A stretch of 5,100 bases of DNA, taken from NCBI GenBank assembly GCA_030594025.1, contig JAUVFY010000111.1:1-5100 (forward strand). Direction: 5' to 3'. The stretch comes from Deltaproteobacteria bacterium (GTDB lineage: Bacteria; Desulfobacterota; GWC2-55-46; JAUVFY01). How positions within the stretch are numbered: the first letter of the stretch is position 1; each line of letters opens with the position of its first letter. Positions 1 to 5,100 of the stretch are shown one piece after another. The translations under genes were made by a program, and so were the position numbers. Below the pieces are notes generated by a model. That model did no database searches. It saw nothing but the letters and a program-made list of their open reading frames with translations, and was not told the DNA's origin.

Positions 1-17
1 AAAGAAGGTTAACGCAC

Positions 18-1052
18 ATGGCGGAAAAGACCCTTGAAGAACTGGCCCTTTTGGTAGGCGGCCGCGTAATCGGCGACGGTTCAAAGCTTGTAACCGGGGT
101 GGCCACCATCGAAGAGGCGGGCCCGGGGGATATTACATTTCTCGCTTCCCCGAAGTATACGGCCTTTATAAAGACGACGAAGGCCTCGGCCGTCATATTG
201 CCGGAGGAAAGGGCGGGTATCGAGGGGCCGGATAAGCTCGTTGTCAAAAATCCCTACATGGCCTTCGCCGAGATGCTCAATCTTTTCAGGCCCACCTTTA
301 TGCCTCCCGCCGGAGTGCATCCCAACGCCCATGTCCACGAAAAGGCCGTTCTGGGTAAGGGCGTGTCCGTTCAGCCCTTCGCTTTCGTGGACGAGGGAGC
401 CAGGCTGGGAGATAACGTTAAAATCTTCCCGGGCGTTTATGTGGGTAGAGCTGTAGAGATAGGCGACGATACGGTCATATATTCGAACGTCTCCATAAGG
501 GAGGGCTCCAAGATCGGCAAAAGGGTTATCATACACTGTAACTCCGTTATAGGCAGTGACGGTTTCGGCTATGCCAAGGAGGGTGCCAGGTATCATAAGA
601 TACCGCAGACAGGCATAGTAAGGATCGGCAACGACGTTGAGATAGGCGCATCCGTTACAATAGACAGGGCGACCGTGGGTGAGACCTCCGTGGGCAGGGG
701 TACGAAGATAGACAACCTCGTGCAGATCGCCCACAACGTGAAGATAGGCACGGACACGGTCATAGTGGCGCAGGTCGGCATCTCCGGCTCAACGAAAATC
801 GGAAGCCGCGTGACCCTGGCGGGCCAGGCCGGGGTCGTGGGGCATATAGAAATAGCCGACGACTGCATAGTGGGCGCCCAGTCCGGTGTCCACAACGACA
901 TCAAGAAAAAAGGGGTCTTTTCAGGTTCCCCGGCAATCGCCCATAACGTGTGGCTCAGGGCACAGGCGGTAATCTCGAAGCTTCCGGAGCTGAAAAAGAG
1001 ATTGGAGGATCTCGAAAGAAGGATAAAGGAGATCGAGTCCTTAGAGCAGTGA
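18..1052 (+). CDS. lpxD: LpxD, UDP-3-O-(3-hydroxyacyl)glucosamine N-acyltransferase
   Basis: This enzyme transfers an (R)-3-hydroxyacyl chain from acyl carrier protein to the 2-amino group of UDP-3-O-acylglucosamine, the third step of lipid A synthesis in the cytoplasm. The 344-residue length matches the family (E. coli 341). Residues 1-100 form the uridine-binding domain, with the FLASPKY segment at 41-47. Residues about 100-295 are hexapeptide repeats that fold as a left-handed beta-helix. GSDGFGYA (179-186) and QIAHN (236-240) are family signatures; His239 matches the catalytic His239 of E. coli and His276 is also kept. The last 25 residues are a charged, leucine-spaced helix of the kind that packs in the trimer and contacts ACP. 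The ATG has GAAGG 9 bases upstream (4-8). A TAA at 10-12, reading KEG-stop from base 1, could end an upstream gene (often the chaperone ompH/skp), but three codons cannot show this. Residue 290 is Gly where E. coli has its acyl-length Met. Confidence 0.97.
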   Translation: MAEKTLEELALLVGGRVIGDGSKLVTGVATIEEAGPGDITFLASPKYTAFIKTTKASAVILPEERAGIEGPDKLVVKNPYMAFAEMLNLFRPTFMPPAGVHPNAHVHEKAVLGKGVSVQPFAFVDEGARLGDNVKIFPGVYVGRAVEIGDDTVIYSNVSIREGSKIGKRVIIHCNSVIGSDGFGYAKEGARYHKIPQTGIVRIGNDVEIGASVTIDRATVGETSVGRGTKIDNLVQIAHNVKIGTDTVIVAQVGISGSTKIGSRVTLAGQAGVVGHIEIADDCIVGAQSGVHNDIKKKGVFSGSPAIAHNVWLRAQAVISKLPELKKRLEDLERRIKEIESLEQ

Positions 1053-1062
1053 AGGCACGTCT

Positions 1063-1080
1063 GCGGGCCATCCGCTTTTT
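1063..1080 (+). terminator. Short hairpin plus T-run between lpxD and fabZ (weak terminator or attenuator)
   Basis: GCGG (1063-1066) can pair with CCGC (1072-1075) around a 5-base loop, followed directly by five T (1076-1080). The shape is that of an intrinsic terminator, but a 4-bp stem is short, so full termination is unlikely. It could partly uncouple lpxD from the downstream genes, or be chance. The following AT-rich stretch contains TATAAA (1084-1089), which could serve as a -10 box, but I see no convincing -35 at the right distance. Confidence 0.3.
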
Positions 1081-1103
1081 AACTATAAATAGAAGTTAAT
1101 AAT

Positions 1104-1110
1104 AAGGAGG
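1104..1110 (+). promoter_or_regulatory. Strong ribosome binding site of fabZ
   Basis: AAGGAGG lies 4 bases before the fabZ ATG at 1115, in an otherwise AT-rich, weakly structured leader. It is the best Shine-Dalgarno match of the six genes in the window, which suggests fabZ is translated efficiently. That fits its additional duty in general fatty acid synthesis. Confidence 0.8.
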
Positions 1111-1114
1111 ACCA

Positions 1115-1555
1115 ATGGCGGATACAACGATTGATATCAATGAGATAATCGAAATCCTCCCCCACCGCTATCCATTTCTCCTTATAGACAGGATAAAGGA
1201 GCTGGAGCCGGGTAAGAGGGCCAGGGGCATAAAAAACGTTACAATAAACGAGCCCTTTTTCCAGGGACACTTCCCCTGTCACCCGATAATGCCGGGGGTT
1301 CTCATAGTGGAGGGCATGGCGCAGGTGGGCGCAATCCTGGCATTCAAGTCATCGAACGTCAAGGACAAGGTCGTCTACTTCATGGGCATAGACGGGGCAC
1401 GGTTCAGGCGTCCCGTTTTCCCCGGGGACACCATCGAGTTTGTGCTGGAGGTAAAAAAGCAAAGGGGCCCCATATGGACCTTCAAGGCGGAGGCCTATGT
1501 GGCGGAAAAACTCGTCGCTGAGGCGGAACTCATGGCAACTATAAAGGAAAGGTAA
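1115..1555 (+). CDS. fabZ: FabZ, (3R)-hydroxyacyl-ACP dehydratase
   Basis: FabZ removes water from (3R)-hydroxyacyl-ACP to give trans-2-enoyl-ACP in the elongation cycle of type II fatty acid synthesis. It is a cytoplasmic hot-dog-fold protein, and 146 residues is the usual size (E. coli 151). The signature ILPHRYPFLLIDR spans 14-26. The active-site segment GHFPCHPIMPGVLIVEGMAQ (51-70) carries the catalytic pair His52 and Glu66 (E. coli His54/Glu68), on the central hot-dog helix. This motif and the short loop favour FabZ over FabA. The gene sits between lpxD and lpxA, as in many Gram-negative genomes. The reason usually given is that FabZ competes with LpxA and LpxD for hydroxyacyl-ACP, so co-expression balances phospholipid against lipid A. 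The stop codon is 9 bases before the lpxA ATG, and the end of this gene (AAAGGAAAGG, 1543-1552) supplies the likely lpxA ribosome binding site, so the two are probably translated together. Confidence 0.97.
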   Translation: MADTTIDINEIIEILPHRYPFLLIDRIKELEPGKRARGIKNVTINEPFFQGHFPCHPIMPGVLIVEGMAQVGAILAFKSSNVKDKVVYFMGIDGARFRRPVFPGDTIEFVLEVKKQRGPIWTFKAEAYVAEKLVAEAELMATIKER

Positions 1556-1564
1556 AAATTAGAT

Positions 1565-2413
1565 ATGACTAAACCGGCAAAGGATTTGAAAGAAAAAGAG
1601 GTAAATATTCACCCCACGGCTATCGTCCACCCAGGGGCCGAACTCGACACGGGTGTTTCAGTGGGCCCCTACTGTGTTGTGGGTGAAGAGGTCCGTATAG
1701 GAAAAGGCACCAGGCTCTATCCCCACGTGGTCATAGGCGACTGGACGACCATCGGTCAGAAAACGACCGTTTTTCAATTCGCCTCCGTAGGCGCCGCACC
1801 CCAGGACATTGCATACAAGGGCGAGAAGACCGAGACGATCATCGGGGACAACAACGTCATAAGGGAGTTCGTAACGATACACAGGGGTACCGCAAAGGGT
1901 AAGGGAAGGACCGTTTGCGGGAATAACAACCTGTTCATGAACTACGTCCACATAGCCCATGACTGCATCGTAGGCAACCACGTAATAGTGGCCAACGGCG
2001 CAACCCTTGCCGGCCATGTAACAATAGAGGACCACGCCATCCTGGGGGGTCTGGTCCCTGTTCACCAGTATGTACGCATAGGCTCATACTGCATCGTGGG
2101 TGGTGCGTCGGCCGTCAGTAAAGACGTGCCGCCTTATGTGATGGCCGTGGGAAACAGGGCGCACCTTTTCGGGCTGAACATGGTCGGTTTGAGGAGGAAG
2201 GGTTTTTCAAAGCACGAGATAGAGGAGATTAAAAAGGCCTACAATATACTTTTCAGGTCCCATCTCAAGCTTTCTGAGGCCGTCGAAAGGCTAAAAAAGG
2301 AACTTCCCGGCTCACTCCATGCCGACAGGTTCATAAAGTTCATCGAGAACTCCAAGAGGGGCCTTATAAGAGAGAGGGTAAAGAAGAGGCACGAGCAGGC
2401 TTCTATGGATTAA
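1565..2413 (+). CDS. lpxA: LpxA, UDP-N-acetylglucosamine (or 3-amino analogue) acyltransferase
   Basis: LpxA catalyses the first step of lipid A synthesis, transfer of an (R)-3-hydroxyacyl chain from ACP to position 3 of a UDP-GlcNAc-type sugar. Residues about 15-195 are hexapeptide repeats of a left-handed beta-helix; 205-275 form the helical C-terminal domain ending in the conserved RGLIR (265-269). An ungapped comparison with E. coli LpxA as I remember it has a constant offset of +7. Catalytic His125 becomes His132 in HIAHDC (129-134), and His122, His144 and His160 become His129, His151 and His167. IREFVTIHRGT (99-109) and DVPPYV (187-192) are also typical. Gly180 matches Gly173, which admits long chains in E. 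coli, but the ruler His191 is Arg198. Lys76 of the QDLKY segment is Ala83 (QDIAY). The protein is 282 residues against 262, with about 7 extra N-terminal and 13 charged C-terminal residues. AAAGGAAAGG lies 12 bases before the ATG, rather far. Confidence 0.97.
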   Translation: MTKPAKDLKEKEVNIHPTAIVHPGAELDTGVSVGPYCVVGEEVRIGKGTRLYPHVVIGDWTTIGQKTTVFQFASVGAAPQDIAYKGEKTETIIGDNNVIREFVTIHRGTAKGKGRTVCGNNNLFMNYVHIAHDCIVGNHVIVANGATLAGHVTIEDHAILGGLVPVHQYVRIGSYCIVGGASAVSKDVPPYVMAVGNRAHLFGLNMVGLRRKGFSKHEIEEIKKAYNILFRSHLKLSEAVERLKKELPGSLHADRFIKFIENSKRGLIRERVKKRHEQASMD

Positions 2414-2446
2414 CGTTTGCGGGAAAACCCCGGTGGTGAACCTTTA

Positions 2447-2476
2447 CGGGCGATGGCCCGGGCGGTAGCCGCTGTT
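2447..2476 (+). other. Two adjacent GC hairpins in the lpxA-dehydrogenase gap
   Basis: Within the 90-base gap 2414-2503, CGGGC (2447-2451) pairs with GCCCG (2456-2460) around the loop GATG. Directly next, GCGG (2462-2465) pairs with CCGC (2469-2472) around TAG and is followed by TGTTT. The structures could slow transcription, shield the mRNA from decay or be a weak attenuator; without a true T-run I would not call them a terminator. The rest of the gap holds TATTAT (2484-2489), with no matching -35, and AAAAGG (2495-2500), the ribosome binding site of the next gene, 3 bases before its ATG. Confidence 0.3.
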
Positions 2477-2503
2477 TAACCAGTATTATGCGGTAAAAGG
2501 ACA

Positions 2504-3469
2504 ATGAAGAAAATAAGGACAGCCGTAATAGGGGCGGGATACTTCGGCAGGTTCCACGCTGAAAAATATGCCGCCCTTGAATGTGCCGATCTCAAAGGTG
2601 TCGTTGACCTTGACAGGGAAAAGGCCCGGGCGGTGGCCGCGAAGTTAGGTACCGAGGCATTTGCGCGCCACGAGGAACTCTTTGACCGTGTGGACGCCGT
2701 AAGCATCGTAACACCCACCGAGACCCACCACGAGATAGGTTTGAGTTTCCTTTCCCGAGGGATAGACGTCCTCATAGAAAAACCCCTTACAGTAACGGTC
2801 GAAGAGGCCGACTCGCTCATAAAGGAGTCGGAGAGGACGGGGGCCATACTGCAGGTGGGCTACCTTGAGAGGTTCAACCCCGCGGTCCTCGCCCTCAAGG
2901 GCAAGCTCAGAAACCCCCTGTTCATAGAGTCCTCCAGGCTTTCACCTTACCCCCACAGGGCCCTTGACGTGTGCGTTGTCCTCGACCTCATGATACACGA
3001 TATAGATATCATCCTCAACCTTGTGGCTTCTCAAGTCGAGTCGGTCGATGCGGTGGGTGTGCCCGTCATATCGGACAAGGTCGATATAGCCAACGCGAGG
3101 GTGAAGTTCAAAAACGGATGCGTGGCCAACGTCACGGCTAGCAGGGTCTCCAGGGACAGCCTGAGAAAGATGAGGCTTTTTCAGCCCGATGCCTACATCT
3201 CGATTGATTACACCGCCCAGCACATCTCCATAATAAAACTCGCTGCCGGCAAGGAGGGCGCCTTCCCCACCGTAGTGCCGGAGGAGCTCGATATAGAGAA
3301 AAGGGACTCACTGCTTGAAGAGATAAAGAGTTTTCTCGAGTGTTGTGCTGAAAGAAAACAACCCCTCGTCACGGGAAGGGACGGCAAAAGGATCCTTGAA
3401 GTGGCGCAGATGATACAGGCATCCACCGACCGTTCGATGGCGAAACTCAAGGCCCACATCAGCATTTAA
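2504..3469 (+). CDS. Gfo/Idh/MocA-family NAD(P)-dependent dehydrogenase of the lipid A operon, possibly GnnA-like
   Basis: A 321-residue oxidoreductase with an N-terminal Rossmann fold and a C-terminal alpha/beta substrate domain. The nucleotide-binding motif is VIGAGYFGRFH (8-18), with Gly10, Gly12 and Gly15. Asp35 at the end of beta-2 (VVDLDREKA) would favour NAD over NADP. EKP (92-94) holds the conserved Lys93, and D161-L-M-I-H165-D-I-D168 the conserved Asp/His pair of the active site. GYLERFNPA (119-127) is a segment I associate with the subgroup found in lipid A operons. The family oxidises sugars, often nucleotide sugars. The best characterised relative in this setting is GnnA of Acidithiobacillus and Leptospira, which oxidises UDP-GlcNAc at C3 so that the aminotransferase GnnB can make UDP-GlcNAc3N for LpxA. 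No aminotransferase is present here, so that role is inference; many Deltaproteobacteria carry such a gene without an assigned function. AAAAGG 3 bases before the ATG supports the start. Confidence 0.9.
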   Translation: MKKIRTAVIGAGYFGRFHAEKYAALECADLKGVVDLDREKARAVAAKLGTEAFARHEELFDRVDAVSIVTPTETHHEIGLSFLSRGIDVLIEKPLTVTVEEADSLIKESERTGAILQVGYLERFNPAVLALKGKLRNPLFIESSRLSPYPHRALDVCVVLDLMIHDIDIILNLVASQVESVDAVGVPVISDKVDIANARVKFKNGCVANVTASRVSRDSLRKMRLFQPDAYISIDYTAQHISIIKLAAGKEGAFPTVVPEELDIEKRDSLLEEIKSFLECCAERKQPLVTGRDGKRILEVAQMIQASTDRSMAKLKAHISI

Positions 3470-3482
3470 ATTTTTAAGCTTA

Positions 3483-4655
3483 ATGGCCAAAAAAATCTTA
3501 ATCGCAAGCGGCGAGGCCTCGGGAGACCTGCACGGAAGTTTTTTAATCAAGGCCCTTAAGAGGCTCGAGCCCGCGCTTACCGTTAAGGGCATGGGCGGGG
3601 AGAAGATGAGGGCGGCGGGCCTTGAGGGGGTGGATTCCACGCCCCTGTCGGTCGTAGGCATCGTGGAGGTCCTTGAGAAGTTCCCGAAGATAAGGAGGGC
3701 CTTCGCCCGGTTAAAGACCCTTCTTGACAGGGAAAGGTTCGACTGCGTTGTACTCATAGACTACCCGGACTTTAACCTCCGTCTGGCAAAGGAGGCGAAG
3801 AAAAGGGGGATACCTGTCATATACTACATAAGCCCGCAGGTATGGGCATGGAGGAAAAAGAGGGTAAAAGAGATAGCGCGGACTGTGGACAAGATGCTCG
3901 TTGTATTCCCTTTTGAACTCCCCATTTACAGCGACGAGGGGGTTGACGTGGAGTACGTGGGACATCCGCTCGCGGACCTTGCGGTGTGCGACATGACAAA
4001 GGCCCAGGCAAGACAGTTCCTGGGGATAGGCCCGGAAGCTACCTGTGTAGCGCTTCTTCCGGGAAGCAGAAACTCGGAGGTCAGGCGCCACCTCGAGCCC
4101 ATGGTCAGGGCCGCGCAAATTATAGAACAGAGGCTCGGCCTCAAAATCGTAACGCTTCTGCCCGCCGCGGACGGCATAGAAGACGGGCTGTTAAGCGAGC
4201 TTTTAAAAGACCTTCGTGAAAAGGTAAAAATAGTTCGGGGCCGTTTATACGAGTCTCTCAGGGCATCAGATGCCGCGGTGGTGGCTTCAGGCACGGCAAC
4301 GCTCCAGACGGCTCTCATCGGTACGCCCATGGTCATTGTCTACAGGGTATCGGCCATCACGTACCTGATAGGCAGGCTTTTGATTGACGTGGAACACATA
4401 GGGATGCCCAACATCGTGGCCGGCCGTAGGGTGGTGCCGGAGTTGATTCAATACGAGTTAACCCCGGAAAATATCGCGGGTGAACTTCTCGGTATCTTAA
4501 CCGACCGGAAAAGGCGCGATTCAATGCGCGAGGCCCTGGGTGGCATAAGACAGGCCCTCGGCGGGCACGGGGCGGCTGAGAAGGCGGCTGCAGCTATTTA
4601 CACGACGCTCGGGGGCCGCGTATCTGATATAAAGGAGGGCGGTGCCCTGGCATAG
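3483..4655 (+). CDS. lpxB: LpxB, lipid A disaccharide synthase
   Basis: LpxB is a GT19-family, inverting, GT-B-fold glycosyltransferase peripherally bound to the inner membrane. It joins UDP-2,3-diacylglucosamine to lipid X (its 1-phosphate) with a beta-1,6 linkage. The 390 residues match the family (E. coli 382). Motifs in order are GEASGD (10-15), SVVG (56-59), DYPDFN (93-98, the region of an aspartate essential in E. coli), YISPQVWAW (115-123), VFPFE (141-145), YVGHPL (158-163), LLPGSRNSEV (191-200), ASGTATLQTAL (268-278) and GMPNIVAGRRVVPELIQ (307-323). The last group forms the UDP-binding C-terminal domain. The start is fixed because GEASGD must lie about ten residues in and no other start codon is close. 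It follows the dehydrogenase stop by 13 AT-rich bases with no Shine-Dalgarno sequence, so it may depend on translational coupling. The C-terminal tail after about 375 is glycine- and charge-rich and not conserved. Confidence 0.97.
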   Translation: MAKKILIASGEASGDLHGSFLIKALKRLEPALTVKGMGGEKMRAAGLEGVDSTPLSVVGIVEVLEKFPKIRRAFARLKTLLDRERFDCVVLIDYPDFNLRLAKEAKKRGIPVIYYISPQVWAWRKKRVKEIARTVDKMLVVFPFELPIYSDEGVDVEYVGHPLADLAVCDMTKAQARQFLGIGPEATCVALLPGSRNSEVRRHLEPMVRAAQIIEQRLGLKIVTLLPAADGIEDGLLSELLKDLREKVKIVRGRLYESLRASDAAVVASGTATLQTALIGTPMVIVYRVSAITYLIGRLLIDVEHIGMPNIVAGRRVVPELIQYELTPENIAGELLGILTDRKRRDSMREALGGIRQALGGHGAAEKAAAAIYTTLGGRVSDIKEGGALA

Positions 4656-4661
4656 GCATTT

Positions 4662-4702
4662 AAGTAAAAAGAAGTAAAAAAAGGGAAAATAAGGGAAAAA
4701 AC
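4662..4702 (+). promoter_or_regulatory. Purine-rich leader of msbA with A-tracts at about 10-base spacing
   Basis: The 52-base gap between lpxB and msbA is almost all A and G. It reads as four units of about ten bases, two of the form AAGTAAAAA and two of the form AAGGGAAAA. A-tracts lie at 4666-4670, 4676-4682, 4686-4689 and 4696-4701, so their centres are about 10 bases apart, the spacing that bends DNA. AAGGG (4691-4695) is 12 bases and AGG (4703-4705) only 2 bases before the msbA ATG, so the ribosome binding site is not clear-cut. The unstructured A-rich leader may itself help ribosomes bind. No hairpin or T-run ends transcription here, so msbA probably reads through from lpxB. Confidence 0.45.
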
Positions 4703-4707
4703 AGGAT

Positions 4708-5100
4708 ATGAAGTTATATTTCCGTCTTTTAAAATCGATGCACCCCTACCGGTTTAGTTTTCTTTTTGCGCTTTTCTGCATTGTGGTGTTTGCGCTATCC
4801 ACCGGGGCCATGGCCTATCTCATAGGGCCGGCGATAAAGATGCTTTTTGCGGCCGAAGCAAACGAGACGACGCGTTTTATACCCCTTGACCTTCTCACCA
4901 TAGACCAGGACAAGAAAATCCTCGCCATCCCCATCGCCCTCGTAGTCGTGGCCGTTATAAAGGGCTTGAGTTTTTACGGCAACACCTACTACATGGGTTA
5001 CGTGGGCCAGAGGGTGGTAACGGACCTGAGGAGGAAACTCTACGAGCACATCCTGAGGCTTCCGGTAGGTTATTTCAGCTCCAACCCCACCGGAACTTTG
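4708..5100 (+). CDS. msbA: MsbA-type lipid A ABC exporter, N-terminal part (cut by window edge)
   Basis: The first 131 codons of an ABC exporter half-transporter with an open frame to the last base; about 450 further residues, including the ATPase domain, lie outside. MsbA homodimers use ATP to flip core-lipid A from the inner to the outer leaflet of the inner membrane. The visible part starts MKLYFRLLKSMHPYR, a short cytoplasmic elbow helix. Transmembrane helix 1 is about residues 16-40, an extracytoplasmic loop 41-70, and helix 2 about 71-91. GQRVVTDLRRKLYEHILRLP (100-119) and then YFSSNPTGTL (122-131) form the intracellular coupling-helix region typical of type IV ABC exporters. The fold alone would also fit other lipid or peptide exporters; the position after lpxB makes MsbA by far the likeliest. 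The ATG is the only start that keeps the elbow helix. Nothing can be said about the Walker motifs. Confidence 0.92.
   Translation, partial: MKLYFRLLKSMHPYRFSFLFALFCIVVFALSTGAMAYLIGPAIKMLFAAEANETTRFIPLDLLTIDQDKKILAIPIALVVVAVIKGLSFYGNTYYMGYVGQRVVTDLRRKLYEHILRLPVGYFSSNPTGTL

Noticed and set aside
81..734. Long open frame of 217 codons on the minus strand opposite lpxD
   Set aside because: It lies wholly within the clear lpxD gene, and its translation shows no recognisable domain. Such mirror frames are common in GC-rich coding sequence.
120..1010. Repetitive DNA pattern in lpxD (and 1600-2110 in lpxA), checked as possible direct repeats
   Set aside because: The periodicity is that of the hexapeptide repeats (Ile-Gly-x-x-x-x) of beta-helix acyltransferases, not of repeated DNA units.
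1658..2065. Minus-strand open frame of 135 codons opposite lpxA
   Set aside because: It runs antiparallel to the hexapeptide repeats of LpxA and mirrors their codon pattern; no ribosome site or domain is visible.
2453..2479. Eight-codon frame MARAVAAV in the lpxA-dehydrogenase gap
   Set aside because: There is no ribosome site, the ATG lies in a hairpin loop, and it is too short to assess. The likeness to the dehydrogenase codons is reported separately.
3711..4118. Minus-strand open frames opposite lpxB, including overlapping ones at 3817-4011 and 3926-4336
   Set aside because: They overlap one another and the well-conserved lpxB motifs, and have low-complexity translations without any family signature.
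4642..4677. Tiny GTG-started frame (11 codons) overlapping the lpxB stop, after AAAGGAGG at 4631-4638
   Set aside because: The spacing from GGAGG to GTG is only about 3 bases and the peptide is featureless. The purine run is explained by the lpxB codons for Lys-Glu-Gly.
1..5100. CRISPR arrays, tRNA or rRNA genes, insertion sequences, phage or defence genes
   Set aside because: None seen. The window is filled by six co-directional housekeeping genes of uniform codon use, with gaps no longer than 90 bases.

Overview
This window is a compact, entirely plus-strand lipid A (Raetz pathway) operon from a Gram-negative, diderm bacterium. The order is lpxD, fabZ, lpxA, a Gfo/Idh/MocA-family dehydrogenase, lpxB, then the 5' end of an msbA-type lipid flippase running off the right edge. 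A Gfo/Idh gene between lpxA and lpxB with msbA directly after lpxB recalls operons I know from Geobacter-like former Deltaproteobacteria and neighbouring phyla such as Nitrospirota or Thermodesulfobacteriota. The coding regions are moderately GC-rich but use many ATA (Ile) and AGG (Arg) codons, unlike Escherichia or Pseudomonas. I cannot place the organism more precisely from sequence alone.

Layout: lpxD (18-1052) is followed by a 61-base gap with a short GC hairpin plus T-run, then an AT-rich stretch and a strong ribosome binding site for fabZ (1115-1555). lpxA (1565-2413) follows after 9 bases. A 90-base gap, the longest here, separates lpxA from the dehydrogenase gene (2504-3469). lpxB (3483-4655) starts 13 bases later without a visible Shine-Dalgarno sequence. 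A 52-base purine-rich leader with A-tracts at about 10-base spacing precedes msbA (4708 onward). No stretch of 300 bases lacks a gene. I see no RNA genes, mobile elements or CRISPR arrays.

How the genes work together: FabZ and the two acyltransferases LpxA and LpxD draw on the same (R)-3-hydroxyacyl-ACP pool. LpxA O- (or N-) acylates the UDP-amino sugar at position 3, LpxD adds the 2-N acyl chain, LpxB condenses UDP-diacylglucosamine with lipid X into the disaccharide, and MsbA flips the finished core-lipid A across the inner membrane. LpxC and the UDP-diacylglucosamine hydrolase (LpxH, LpxI or LpxJ) are not in the window.

This is not an undescribed system; the main biology is well known. 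The points worth a second look are the lipid A chemistry implied by the dehydrogenase next to lpxA together with a substituted active-site-region residue in LpxA, altered acyl-chain 'ruler' positions in LpxD and LpxA, the missing hydrolase gene, and the structure of three intergenic gaps.
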